From Clostridium polyendosporum (GTDB lineage Bacteria > Bacillota > Clostridia > Clostridiales > Clostridiaceae), in assembly GCF_018332455.1 (NCBI RefSeq), contig NZ_BOPZ01000017.1:22988-86987 (forward strand): a stretch of 64,000 nucleotides of DNA, read 5' to 3'. Positions 25,662 through 34,243 of this stretch are shown piece by piece. Position numbers and translations under genes: made by a program. Each line of letters begins with the position of its first letter. The stretch's first letter is position 1. Below the pieces are notes generated by a model. It ran no database searches. It saw only the letters and a list, made by a program, of their open reading frames with translations, and had not been told where the DNA came from.

Positions 25662-26972
25662 ATGATGAATATCCATACTGATGTTTTAATTGTGGGTACT
25701 GGGGCTGCAGGTCTTTATTGTGCATTAAATCTTAGAAAAGATTTAAACATAACTTTATTATCAAAATCCTCTGCTAATGAATGCAATAGTTTCTTAGCAC
25801 AAGGAGGTATTTCTGTTGCTCGAGGCGAAAAAGATTTCCCATCATTTATTGATGATACCTTAAAGGCTGGTAATCATAAAAATGATAAAAAAGCTGTAAA
25901 AGTTCTAGCCAGTGAATCTATGGATGCAATTGACAACTTAGTATCACTAGGAGTACCCTTCGACAGCGATTTAGAAGGAAATCTACGTTATACTAGAGAA
26001 GGTGCACATTCTATTAACAGAATTGTACATTGTGAAGATAGAACCGGTGAAAAAGTTCATTCTTACCTTTTAAAAGAAGCTTTAAAGAGAGATAATATAA
26101 CTATGTTAGAGGATTCTTTTTTAGTAGATTTAATTACTAAAAATAATAAATGTATTGGAGGGATTGCCTTCAGTAAAAATAGTCCTACTAATATTTTTGC
26201 AAAATCAGTAGTTATCGCTACTGGCGGTATAGGTGGTCTTTTTAATAACTCTACAAACTTTCAATCAATCTCAGGAGATGGAATAGCTATTGCTCTCAGA
26301 AGAGGTATAGATGTAGTTAATATGAATTATATCCAATTTCATCCTACATCTCTTTATGATGGCTCCTCTATGAATAGAAAATTTCTTATATCAGAAGCTG
26401 TAAGAGGAGAAGGCGCTAAACTATTAAATGTTAATGGTGAAAAATTCGTAGATGAACTACTCCCTAGAGATAAAGTAACAGCAGCAATTTTTAAAGAAGA
26501 AATGAAAACTAGTTCAAACTTTGTATATTTAGACACTACTTTTATGAAAAAAGATTTTCTCGTAAAAAGATTTCCAATGATTTATAATGAGTGTTTTAAA
26601 AGAGGTATAGATATTTCCAATGAGCCAATACCTGTAACCCCAGCACAACATTATTTCATGGGAGGCATAAACGTAGATCTTAATTCTAAAACTTCAATGG
26701 AAAATCTTTATGCATGTGGTGAAGCAAGTTGTACTGGCGTACATGGTTCAAACAGATTAGCAAGTAACTCTCTGCTTGAGGGATTAGTATTTTCAAAAAG
26801 AGCCGCCACTCATATAAATAATAATATAAAACCATATAGTATATGTTTTTATGACTCAACACCTTCTATTGAAGGTGATAAAGACTATTATAAAAAACTT
26901 TTCAAAAATATTTTAATACGAGCAATTTGTGACGTGAGAGGAGATATTGTAAATGAATTGGTTGCTTTATGA
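25662..26972 (+). CDS. nadB: L-aspartate oxidase (copy 1)
   Basis: A 436-residue FAD enzyme from ATG 25662 (MMNIHTDVLIVG), chosen because GGGGGG lies 5 bases upstream; a frame opening earlier at 25623 lacks such a site. The dinucleotide-binding GTGAAGLYC is at the N-terminus. HPTSLYD, ISEAVRGEGAKLLN, LLPRDKV and HGSNRLASNSLLEGL are hallmarks of the succinate dehydrogenase/fumarate reductase flavoprotein family and NadB. It oxidises aspartate to iminoaspartate for NadA. The helical C-terminal domain of E. coli NadB is absent, as in other clostridial forms. The gene overlaps nadC by 20 bp. Confidence 0.94.
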   Translation: MMNIHTDVLIVGTGAAGLYCALNLRKDLNITLLSKSSANECNSFLAQGGISVARGEKDFPSFIDDTLKAGNHKNDKKAVKVLASESMDAIDNLVSLGVPFDSDLEGNLRYTREGAHSINRIVHCEDRTGEKVHSYLLKEALKRDNITMLEDSFLVDLITKNNKCIGGIAFSKNSPTNIFAKSVVIATGGIGGLFNNSTNFQSISGDGIAIALRRGIDVVNMNYIQFHPTSLYDGSSMNRKFLISEAVRGEGAKLLNVNGEKFVDELLPRDKVTAAIFKEEMKTSSNFVYLDTTFMKKDFLVKRFPMIYNECFKRGIDISNEPIPVTPAQHYFMGGINVDLNSKTSMENLYACGEASCTGVHGSNRLASNSLLEGLVFSKRAATHINNNIKPYSICFYDSTPSIEGDKDYYKKLFKNILIRAICDVRGDIVNELVAL

Positions 26973-27789
26973 TGATATATTAAAGAATGCTATTAAGGAA
27001 GATGCTCCTTTTGGAGATGTAACCACCTCCTCTATTGTAGATGAATCAAATATGTCCCAGGTTGAACTTCTTTGTAAAGAAGATGGTATTATTGCAGGAC
27101 TTCAAGTATTTAAAAGGGTCTTTCAACTTATTGATGATGTTGATATTGAATTCTTTGTAAATGATGGAGATGAAATAAAAAAAGGTCAGCTTCTAGCAAT
27201 TATTAAAGGAAAAACTCATGTATTACTTACAGGAGAAAGAACAGCACTAAATCTTCTACAAAGAATGAGTGGTATTGCGACACTTACAAGTAAATTTGTA
27301 AATGAGCTAAAAGGTACTAGTACCAAGCTATTAGATACAAGAAAAACAACACCTAACTTAAGAGTTTTTGAAAAATATGCTGTAAAAGTTGGTGGAGGCA
27401 CAAATCATAGATTTGGCTTAAGTGATGGAGTTATGTTGAAGGATAATCATATCGCTGCAGCTGGTGGTATAAAGAATGCGGTGGAACTAGTACGAAAAAA
27501 TGCTCCTTTTGTTAGAAAAATTGAAGTTGAGACAGAAACTCTTGAACAAGTTCAAGAAGCTTTAGACGCTGCTGCCCATATTATAATGCTTGATAACATG
27601 GATATTGAAACCATGAAAAAAGCAGTAAAATTAATTAGCGGAAAGGCAGAAACAGAAGCTTCTGGTAATGTTTCATTAGATAATATTAAAGAAGTAGCTA
27701 CATCTGGAGTAGATTTTATTTCAACAGGTGCTATTACTCACTCTTTTAAGGTTTTAGATTTAAGCCTAAAAAATCTTAAAAACATATAA
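26953..27789 (+). CDS. nadC: Nicotinate-nucleotide pyrophosphorylase (quinolinate PRTase)
   Basis: A 278-residue quinolinate phosphoribosyltransferase. EDAPFGDVTT, LTGERTALNLLQRMSGIAT, LDTRKTTPNLR, KYAVKVGGGTNHRFGLSDG and MLKDNHI are all in place. It converts quinolinate and PRPP to nicotinate mononucleotide, CO2 and pyrophosphate. The ATG lies inside the end of nadB with GAGGAGA upstream, so translation is probably coupled. It is the only nadC in the window; the second nadA-nadB cluster has none. Confidence 0.96.
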   Translation: MNWLLYDDILKNAIKEDAPFGDVTTSSIVDESNMSQVELLCKEDGIIAGLQVFKRVFQLIDDVDIEFFVNDGDEIKKGQLLAIIKGKTHVLLTGERTALNLLQRMSGIATLTSKFVNELKGTSTKLLDTRKTTPNLRVFEKYAVKVGGGTNHRFGLSDGVMLKDNHIAAAGGIKNAVELVRKNAPFVRKIEVETETLEQVQEALDAAAHIIMLDNMDIETMKKAVKLISGKAETEASGNVSLDNIKEVATSGVDFISTGAITHSFKVLDLSLKNLKNI

Positions 27790-27792
27790 CTT

Positions 27793-27989
27793 AAAAAAAT
27801 CGCCAAGGCGACTGTGGAGTTATCGATTTTTTTACGCATCTGCCTTTCCGAACACATGTGAGGAAAAATTGGCAGGCGAACTATATTTTATTTTCTACTC
27901 TTTAGGTGTCGTAATTAACCTGGCAATCCTAAATTACATTTTTAAGCTATCCACAATTCTTGAATTTTATAAATTTCTAAAGAGTAAAG
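27793..27989 (+). repeat. R1 repeat, copy 2
   Basis: Same element as 6594-6790 and 42531-42726. It begins 3 bp after the nadC stop codon. The CTGCC-TTTCC-N12-GGAAA-AATT-GGCAG hairpin is best formed in this copy. The long frame seen in the other copies is also open here through the whole element, but with no start codon at the left end. Confidence 0.85.
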
Positions 27990-28038
27990 AAAGCAGTTTG
28001 AATGCAGCCATGATTGGCTTTGTTCAAACTGCTTTTTA
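27990..28038 (+). terminator. Terminator after nadC
   Basis: AAAGCAGTTTGAA and TTCAAACTGCTTT form a perfect 13-bp stem around a 20-nt loop, followed by TTTAAT. It directly follows R1 copy 2 and would end the nadABC transcript. Confidence 0.85.
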
Positions 28039-28088
28039 ATTTGCTGTAATATATATAAAATATTTATTTAGCAATTAACACAATATAT

Positions 28089-28147
28089 ATATAGATACAA
28101 AACTTCATAACTAAATTAATTAAAGATTGAAGTTATTTATCTTTACA
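28089..28147 (+). repeat. R3 repeat copy (short form)
   Basis: ATAGATACAAAACTTCATAACT and GATTGAAGTTATTTATCTTTA form inverted ends around AAATTAATTAAA. It lies directly upstream of the second nadA and replaces the region where copy 1 has its palindrome. Confidence 0.8.
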
Positions 28148-28167
28148 TATAAAGGTAGGTGAAAGAT

Positions 28168-29073
28168 ATGGATTTAGTTAAAGAAATACAGAAACTAAAA
28201 AAAGAAAAGAATGCAATAATACTAGCTCATTATTATCAAAGACCAGAAATTCAAGAAATAGCTGATTTTGTAGGTGATTCCTATTATCTTAGTAAAATAG
28301 GGAAAGATTGTGATGAACAAACTATTGTTTTCTGTGGAGTAAAATTTATGGCAGAAAGTGCAAAAATTCTCTCTCCTCAAAAAACTGTTCTTTTACCCGC
28401 TTATGATGCTGGCTGTCCTATGGCAGATATGGCTGTTAGCGAAGATGTCTTAAAATTAAAAAAAGAACATCCCAATGCAAAAATAGTTTGCTATATAAAT
28501 TCTACTACTGAAGTTAAAGCAGTTAGTGATGTATGTTGTACTTCTTCTAATGCTGTTAAAATAATACAAAATATTGATGCAGATGAAATTATCTTCTTAC
28601 CAGATAAAAATCTTGGTTCCTATATCCAAGAGCAAGTTCCAGAGAAAAAAATGATACTTTGGAGTGGTTACTGTATTACTCATAGGAGAATAAGTCTAGA
28701 AGAAATCAAAAAGGCAAAGGATTCTATAGAAGATTTAATTATTCTTGCCCACCCTGAATGTGAGAAAGAAGTTAGAGATATTGCTGATTTTGTTGGCAGT
28801 ACTCTTGAGATAATAAATTATGCAACTTCTAGTGAAAAGACTAACTTTTTAATCGGCACAGAAGAAGGAATACTTCATGAGCTGAAAAAGAGAAATCCTA
28901 ACAAAAAGTTTTACACACCTAGGGGAGGAATTATGTGTGTAAATATGAAGAAGACAGTGTTAATAGACGTTTATAATGCACTTCTAAAGAACCAACATGA
29001 AATACATGTAAATGAAGATATTCGAGTTAAAGCTTATGAAAGTCTTATGAAGATGCACATTTTAGGTAGGTAA
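28168..29073 (+). CDS. nadA: Quinolinate synthase A (copy 2)
   Basis: A 301-residue paralogue of the protein at 24673-25578, same length and nearly the same motifs (HYYQRPEIQ, FCGVKFMAESAKIL, DAGCPMADM). Cysteines at 83, 169 (SGYCITH) and 257 (GGIMCVN) are kept, so it should be active. The ATG at 28168 is preferred to a GTG three codons earlier because it aligns with copy 1 and has AAAGGTAGGTG upstream. No palindromic operator precedes it. Divergence is scattered across the gene, so the duplication is not recent. Confidence 0.93.
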   Translation: MDLVKEIQKLKKEKNAIILAHYYQRPEIQEIADFVGDSYYLSKIGKDCDEQTIVFCGVKFMAESAKILSPQKTVLLPAYDAGCPMADMAVSEDVLKLKKEHPNAKIVCYINSTTEVKAVSDVCCTSSNAVKIIQNIDADEIIFLPDKNLGSYIQEQVPEKKMILWSGYCITHRRISLEEIKKAKDSIEDLIILAHPECEKEVRDIADFVGSTLEIINYATSSEKTNFLIGTEEGILHELKKRNPNKKFYTPRGGIMCVNMKKTVLIDVYNALLKNQHEIHVNEDIRVKAYESLMKMHILGR

Positions 29074-29078
29074 ATATC

Positions 29079-30398
29079 TTGACCATTTATACTGACGTTT
29101 TAATAATTGGAACAGGTATTGCTGGTCTTTATTGTGCATTAAATCTTAGAAAAGACTTAAATATTACTTTGATATCAAAATCCTCTGCTCAAGAATGTAA
29201 TAGTTATTTAGCACAAGGAGGTATTTCTGTTGCTAAAGGAAAAGAAGACCTCCCCTTATTCGTCGAGGATACTTTAAAGGCTGGTGATTATAAGAATAAC
29301 AAATTAGCTGTTGAAGTTTTAGTTAATGAATCTATAGGGGCAATCGACGGTTTAATAAAGTTTAATGTGCCCTTTGACAGAGATGATGAAGGCAATCTTC
29401 TTTATACTAAAGAAGGTGCTCACTGTACCAATAGAATTGTACACTGTAAAGACAGAACTGGTGAAGAAATCCACTCTGCCCTTTTCAAAGAAATCCTAAA
29501 AAGAAATAACATAACTGTATTAGAAAACACTTTTTTTATAGATTTTATTACTAAAGAAAACAGCTGCCTTGGAATCACTGCTATTAAAGATAACAATGCT
29601 TTAAACATTCTTGCTAAAGCAGTAGTGCTCTGTACAGGAGGGATAGGTGGTATTTTTATTAATTCTACTAATTATAAATCAATCTCAGGAGATGGAATAG
29701 CTATTGCTCTTAGAAGAGGAGTAAAAATTAAAAACTTAAATTATATTCAATTTCATCCTACTTCTCTTTATGATAATTCATCATCTGCACGAAAATTTCT
29801 TATCTCAGAAGCAGTAAGAGGAGAAGGTGGAAAACTATTAAATATTTTTGGTGAAAGATTTGTAGATGAGCTTCTTCCAAGAGATAAAGTGACAGCCGCA
29901 ATTTTTAATGAACTGAAAAATACTGATTCAAAATTTGTTTATTTAGATGTTACTTTTATAGATAAAAATTTCTTGATAAAAAGGTTTCCTACAATTTATA
30001 ATGAATGTTTAAAAAGAGGAATAGATATCTCTAAAGACCTTATACCTGTAACTCCAGCTCAACATTATCTAATGGGTGGTATAGAGGTAGACCTTAACTC
30101 TAAAACTTCAATGAAAAATCTTTATGCATGTGGTGAGGCTAGCTGTACTGGAGTACATGGTGCTAACAGATTAGCAAGCAACTCTCTGCTGGAAGGCCTA
30201 GTTTTCGCTAAGAGAGCTGCTATTGATATAAATAAAAATATTGAGTATAATTCTATTCAATCTACTGAATTTATCTTTGCTCCAGAAGGTAACATAAACT
30301 TTTACCAGGAGTTCTATAAAAGTATTTTAGTTCAAGAAATATGTAAAATTAGAGGAGATATTATTGATGAATTAGTTCCTATTAGAATAATCTATTAA
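29079..30398 (+). CDS. nadB: L-aspartate oxidase (copy 2)
   Basis: A 439-residue paralogue of the NadB at 25662-26972, with GTGIAGLYC, HPTSLYD, ISEAVRGEGGKLLN and HGANRLASNSLLEGL intact. It starts with TTG (TTG ACC ATT TAT); TAGGTAGG is 8 bases upstream and no ATG is nearby. It begins 5 bp after nadA copy 2, so the two are one operon. No nadC follows, so this pair depends on the nadC of the first cluster. Confidence 0.92.
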   Translation: MTIYTDVLIIGTGIAGLYCALNLRKDLNITLISKSSAQECNSYLAQGGISVAKGKEDLPLFVEDTLKAGDYKNNKLAVEVLVNESIGAIDGLIKFNVPFDRDDEGNLLYTKEGAHCTNRIVHCKDRTGEEIHSALFKEILKRNNITVLENTFFIDFITKENSCLGITAIKDNNALNILAKAVVLCTGGIGGIFINSTNYKSISGDGIAIALRRGVKIKNLNYIQFHPTSLYDNSSSARKFLISEAVRGEGGKLLNIFGERFVDELLPRDKVTAAIFNELKNTDSKFVYLDVTFIDKNFLIKRFPTIYNECLKRGIDISKDLIPVTPAQHYLMGGIEVDLNSKTSMKNLYACGEASCTGVHGANRLASNSLLEGLVFAKRAAIDINKNIEYNSIQSTEFIFAPEGNINFYQEFYKSILVQEICKIRGDIIDELVPIRIIY

Positions 30399-30399
30399 A

Positions 30400-30536
30400 A
30401 ATGCAACTAAGTGGCTACGCTACGCTTTTTAAGTTGTAAAAATTTATACTTTCTTAAACAATAAAAAATCTCCTAGGGAGGACTATTTATAGAGTTATCC
30501 ATAGATTACAAATTTTATAACTGACCTATAGAGCAA
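30400..30536 (+). repeat. Spacer with R1 right-end fragment
   Basis: After nadB copy 2 there is a short hairpin-prone stretch (GCAACT ... AGTTGT, 30412-30437). It is followed by GTTATCCATAGATTAC ... ATTTTATAACTG ... CTATAGAGCAAAAAA, a degraded right end of R1. No gene is seen. Confidence 0.5.
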
Positions 30537-30610
30537 AAAATAAAATTGAATAGGCATGGAGCCTATTCAATTTTAGCCAAACTTCATTTTGTGAAATAGC
30601 AGAAATAAAT
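30536..30610 (+). repeat. R2 repeat copy
   Basis: AAAATTGAATAGG-CATGGAG-CCTATTCAATTTT, then TTCA-TTTTG-TGAA and AGCAGAAATAA. It is a complete and well-preserved copy. Confidence 0.85.
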
Positions 30611-30785
30611 TATTTATAACTTTATTAAACTTTTACTTTATTAAATCCTATACAAACTACCTTTATATTCTTATTAAAAGGAAAAAACTCATTTTACATA
30701 GACTTTTTTAATTATAGCTACTCCGTTCAGAAAGGAATCAAAATATATGTAAAAAAATTAAACAAAAAAGAATAAATGTGAATTC

Positions 30786-31697
30786 TTATAAAAATAGCTT
30801 AATTATTAAAGGTATGGTAATCACAGAAAATAATGTAGAAAAAGACACCATAAGGGCAGAGTACTCTTTTTCCTTGTTAAAATTCTCTGCAAAAATTGAT
30901 ATTGTTGCACCTGTTGGCATAGCTTGCATCAAAATAAAAGTTTTCATAACTATAGATCTTTCATTAAACAAAGTTGATACGAAATACAATGTTATAGGTA
31001 CTACTAAAAGCTTTATAAAAACTCCATAGTAAATGCTTATATCCTTAAATGCCCTTCTAAAATTAGCTGTTGCAAGTAGACTGCCTATAATTAGCATAGA
31101 AATAGGAGTTGCCATGCCACCTACCATCCTCATGGTATTTGATAGAACAACAGGTATTTTTATAGGAGACAGCATTACTAAGAAGCCAATGAATACTGAT
31201 ATTATTCCTGGATTTATTAACCCCTTTGTTATCCCCTTTAAATTCCTAGCTTCAGTAAATAGCATTATACCATACGTCCATGCAAAGATATTAAAAAACA
31301 TGTTAAATATTGCGGCGTAGATGATTCCTTCTTGTCCAAAAACACTCTCTACTAAAGGAAAGCCCATAAAACCACAATTTGAAAATACAATAGCAAACTG
31401 TAAAATATTCTTTTTTCTATCTTCTGTTTTTGATAAGAGGATTCTTGCAAATACTGGGGTGACTATAAATATAGCTAATCCATATATAAAAGACTTTATT
31501 AAATTGTTGAACATCGAAGAATTAAACGTAATGTTAAAAGAGCAGATAACTAATAAAGGAATACATATATCTAGTAATAAATTAGACAGCCCCTTCGTTA
31601 AAGCTTCATTAATTATATTTCTCTTTCTACCATAAAAACCTATTAACATGATTATAAATAATGATATTACTTGATTTATTATTATACTTAAATCCAT
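30786..31697 (-). CDS. AEC family transporter (auxin efflux carrier type)
   Basis: A 303-residue integral membrane protein with about ten hydrophobic segments in a 5+5 layout. The half-repeat boundary is near residue 150. GFYGRKRNIINE near the start, FSNCGFMGFPLV (about 105-116) and MPTGATISIFAENF (about 257-270) are typical of the AEC/membrane transport protein family (PF03547). Bacterial members move malate, malonate or other carboxylates; the substrate here is unknown. GGAGGGGGG precedes the ATG. It stands alone next to a degraded region. Confidence 0.87.
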   Translation of the reverse strand: MDLSIIINQVISLFIIMLIGFYGRKRNIINEALTKGLSNLLLDICIPLLVICSFNITFNSSMFNNLIKSFIYGLAIFIVTPVFARILLSKTEDRKKNILQFAIVFSNCGFMGFPLVESVFGQEGIIYAAIFNMFFNIFAWTYGIMLFTEARNLKGITKGLINPGIISVFIGFLVMLSPIKIPVVLSNTMRMVGGMATPISMLIIGSLLATANFRRAFKDISIYYGVFIKLLVVPITLYFVSTLFNERSIVMKTFILMQAMPTGATISIFAENFNKEKEYSALMVSFSTLFSVITIPLIIKLFL

Positions 31698-31761
31698 CAG
31701 TTCCCCCCTCCCTTCTATATTCCATTCTATTGCTTCTTCATATTAAAATCAAATCTAACAG

Positions 31762-31832
31762 TTCAGTTATAAAGTTGTAGTTGTGTATCTATAAAGCTGA
31801 GCATACTCAATGTCTGCTCAGCTTTAGTATTA
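31762..31832 (+). repeat. R3 right end joined to R2 hairpin
   Basis: TTCAGTTATAAAGTTGTAGTTGTGTATCTATA (R3 right end, quoted in part elsewhere) runs into AAAGCTGAGCATA ... GTCTGCTCAGCTTT with loop CTCAAT. The hairpin ends before TAGTATTATAGG. Confidence 0.6.
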
Positions 31833-31844
31833 TAGGATTATGCT

Positions 31845-31976
31845 AGTTGGTCTTTTTCAATATTTTCTATTGAATCTTTAAATTGTGGCAAGTACTCCTT
31901 ATGTGCTACTAACATTTCATTTAATAATGTTTTTGCAATCTTACCACTAGGAACTAATGGATTGATTGTGTTTACA
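31845..31976 (-). pseudogene. 3' remnant of an unidentified gene
   Basis: In one minus-strand frame the DNA reads NTINPLVPSGKIAKTLLNEM, then LVAHKEYLPQFKDSIENIEK and DQLA, then TAA. Upstream of ATT-GTA an in-frame TAG stops it and no start codon or ribosome binding site exists. The composition is that of a real conserved C-terminus, about 43 residues. I cannot name the parent enzyme. It lies next to two other broken genes, so it is most likely part of the same decayed locus. Confidence 0.55.
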
Positions 31977-32004
31977 ATCTACTAAATTTATTCTAAAAAA
32001 GATA

Positions 32005-32030
32005 AAAGCCCATTTTACATGGGCTTTGTC
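32005..32030. terminator. Hairpin, possible terminator
   Basis: AAAGCCCAT-TTTAC-ATGGGCTTT is a perfect 9-bp stem with A- and T-rich flanks, between the gene remnant and the rpiB fragment. Confidence 0.6.
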
Positions 32031-32114
32031 TGTTAGATATCTTTTAACTTTTTAAGGTATAAACTACATTTAACAATTTTTTATTTATAACGAGTTTTTA
32101 TAGCTTTATATACT

Positions 32115-32402
32115 TTACTTATTATATTTCTTTTCAATCTCTTCTACTTGACTTAATCTTGCCTTATGCCTTCCGCCCATAAATTCTGCATTAAGCCATG
32201 TATCTACAATCATTAAAGCAAGCCCTTCACCAACAACTCTTTCACCTATACAAATAATATTTGCGTTATTATGTTCCTTTGTAGCTTGAGCCGTAAAGCA
32301 GTCACCTACAACTGCCGCCCTTACTCCCGGAACCTTATTCGCAGCGATAGATATTCCTACGCCTGTACCACAACAAAGTATTCCACTTTCACATTCTCCA
32401 GA
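32115..32402 (-). pseudogene. rpiB: 5'-truncated ribose 5-phosphate isomerase B
   Basis: The minus strand encodes about 95 residues of the C-terminal two thirds of RpiB: SGECESGILCCGTGVGISIA, ANKVPGVRAAVVGD, EHNNANIICIGERVVGEGLA and a C-terminus KARLSQVEEIEKKYNK followed by TAA. The active-site region CGTGVG is intact. The first 50 or so residues, including the start and the CDHAG-type motif, are absent. In frame, TGA occurs three codons upstream of the homology. The break coincides with the end of a truncated regulator read in another frame. Confidence 0.88.
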
Positions 32403-32848
32403 TTTAATTCAACTTTAGACTTTAAACTCCCATAAGCTCCTATTAATCCGCTAAAAGCACTATTAATTACAGTATTACTCTGTTCTTTCTCATTCTTATT
32501 TAATTCAGTGTTAATATTTTCATTTTCTTGCTGATAAAATAAAATTTGTTCCTGCATGTTCTTAATATATCTAGATACTATATTTCTTGAAATATCAAAT
32601 CCAATCTCGTTAAGTCTCTTAGTCATCTCTCTTTCTGATATATGTGGTGAACTTTCTAAGACTCTTTTCATTTCGCTTTCTAATATCTCTTTTCTTCTCT
32701 CTCTTGAATCACCTATATTTAATGAATCTCTTAACTTAATTACCTCACCTCTCGTTATTCCTAATATTTTAGAAATTTCTTCATCTGTTAGAGGATTTTT
32801 TCTATCTTCCTTTTTTATTAACTCTAGTATATCCTTCATGCCACTCAT
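32357..32848 (-). pseudogene. Truncated LevR/sigma-54 activator-like regulator
   Basis: A 163-codon frame. Residues about 1-145 resemble the N-terminal helix-turn-helix and linker of LevR-type sigma-54 interacting regulators: NPLTDEEISKILGITRGEV, NIGDSRERRKEILESEM, ERMT-like SEREMTKRLNEIGFDISRN. They end at SGLIGAYGSLKSKVE, just where the AAA+ domain should begin. The last 13 codons (ENVKVEYFVVVQA) are merely rpiB DNA read out of frame. So the central AAA+ domain, PRD/EIIA parts and everything up to mid-rpiB are gone. AGGATGAGTGG lies near the start; a short helix-turn-helix peptide might still be made. Confidence 0.75.
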
Positions 32849-33224
32849 CCTTCCATAGTAAATAGTATAGCAAATCTTATACCAACTACTGGCATATTTT
32901 GTTATAAGCTTTATATATGTGCACTATATGAGTTCCTTAAACCTTTAGCATATTTTGTTGTAAAGTTCATATGCATAAATTGTATAAATTGTTAATTAAA
33001 TGGAATATTTTGTTTTATACTGCAATTCTCTAATACTTTTTTCTATATCTTCATAAAAAGTATTAGAAGGTACATATTTTCCCTGTTAAAGTAGAAAATA
33101 TTCTACTTTAGAATTCTATCACACTTTGTAAACATTTTCTCATACAAATTACATTTTCCATAAACTTCTAAATAATAGGGTAGGTGTGTACTTTTACTAG
33201 TTTTTAGTATCCTTTTCTTTTACT
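32849..33224. other. Intergenic region, no gene seen
   Basis: AT-rich DNA with three related short stretches (GGCATATTTTGTTATAAG, AGCATATTTTGTTGTAAAG, GGAATATTTTGTTTTATA, about 32890, 32948 and 33001). Their spacing does not fit a sigma-54 promoter. No open frame or structured RNA is recognised. Confidence 0.4.
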
Positions 33225-33293
33225 ATGATTTCACTTAATGAAATCAAATAAAGCTGAACAGGCTTAGTACCTGTTCAGCTTTATTTATTGAAT
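33225..33293 (-). repeat. R2 repeat copy (reverse)
   Basis: GATTTCAC-TTAA-TGAAATC then AAAGCTGAACAGG and CCTGTTCAGCTTT around CTTAGTA. It lies after the stop codon of reverse rubrerythrin and probably serves as its terminator. Confidence 0.75.
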
Positions 33294-33320
33294 ATTATTT
33301 AAATACCTAAATGCACCTAA

Positions 33321-33869
33321 TTATTTATTTTCAAAATATCTTTTCAATAATCCCTTGAATGCCATACCATGTCTTGCTTCATCTTTACACATTTCATGAA
33401 CTGTGTCATGAATAGCATCTAAGTTAAGTTGTTTAGCTAATGTAGCCAATTCCTTCTTACCTGTACATGCACCATACTCAGCATCAACTCTTAATTGAAG
33501 ATTCTTCTTAGTATCAGCGTTAACAACTTCTCCTAATAACTCTGCAAACTTAGCTGCATGCTCTGCTTCTTCAAAAGCAATTCTCTTATAAGCTTCAGCA
33601 ATCTCTGGGTATCCTTCTCTATCAGCTTGTCTGCTCATAGCAAGGTACATACCTACTTCTGTACACTCTCCTGTAAAGTTAGCTCTTAAACCTTCTATAA
33701 TTCTTGGATCAACACCATTTGCAACTCCTATTTTATGTTCATCAGCCCAGACCATTTCATCTTTTTGTTCAATAAACTTCTCTGCCCCTACACCACATAT
33801 TGGACATTTTTCTGGAGCTGTTTCTCCTTCATATACATAACCACATACTGAACATACAAATTTTTTCAT
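33321..33869 (-). CDS. Reverse rubrerythrin (NADH peroxidase type)
   Basis: A 182-residue protein with the domains in the opposite order to classical rubrerythrin. The rubredoxin-like domain comes first (C6-x2-C9, C22-x2-C25). The ferritin-like diiron domain follows, with [32 protein letters not shown] and CKDEARHG giving the Glu/His ligands. Such proteins reduce hydrogen peroxide and are strongly induced by oxygen in C. acetobutylicum under PerR control. AGGAGGAT precedes the ATG. The gene is monocistronic; an A/T palindrome about 90 bp upstream may be a PerR-type site. Confidence 0.94.
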   Translation of the reverse strand: MKKFVCSVCGYVYEGETAPEKCPICGVGAEKFIEQKDEMVWADEHKIGVANGVDPRIIEGLRANFTGECTEVGMYLAMSRQADREGYPEIAEAYKRIAFEEAEHAAKFAELLGEVVNADTKKNLQLRVDAEYGACTGKKELATLAKQLNLDAIHDTVHEMCKDEARHGMAFKGLLKRYFENK

Positions 33870-33956
33870 AATTATATCCTCCTAAAAAATCTATTTATTT
33901 TTATTTATTTTTAATTATTTTTAATTATTATTATCTATGTAGTATCTTTATTATAT

Positions 33957-33972
33957 AATAATAATTATTATT
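33957..33972. promoter_or_regulatory. Possible PerR-like palindrome
   Basis: AATAATAATTATTATT is a perfect 16-bp palindrome about 90 bp upstream of reverse rubrerythrin. It resembles the Bacillus Per box (TTATAATnATTATAA), but the DNA is so AT-rich that chance is a real alternative. Confidence 0.35.
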
Positions 33973-34039
33973 TGTAAAGAACTTTTTATATTATTTTTCC
34001 AATTGTTTGTATTAAAAGTAAATACCTTTATTCTTTAAC

Positions 34040-34080
34040 GAACTTTAGACAGATTTCATTTTATGAAATGTCAATAAATA
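34040..34080 (+). repeat. R2 second hairpin only
   Basis: CAGATTTCAT-TTT-ATGAAATGTCAATAAATA matches the right part of R2. The first hairpin is absent. It lies in the 374-bp spacer before 34244, which otherwise holds nothing recognisable. Confidence 0.5.
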
Positions 34081-34243
34081 GACTCTACATTCAATGCATT
34101 TTGCTGAATATATAATTTAGCATATATAAGTCAATATTGAATTAAGAATTAAACTTATATATACCTAGAGACATTATACGTTTAGCAATATACTTTCTAT
34201 CTTTTGGGCACACTAATAAAAATATGTTCAAAGGAGATGTAAT

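Noticed and set aside
30778..31635. Three plus-strand frames opposite the AEC transporter
   Set aside because: Antisense shadows of a well-supported membrane protein gene; no start signals.
32880..33020. Sigma-54 promoter before the LevR-like fragment (GGCATATTTTGTT)
   Set aside because: GG and GT elements are two bases too close for the -24/-12 spacing.
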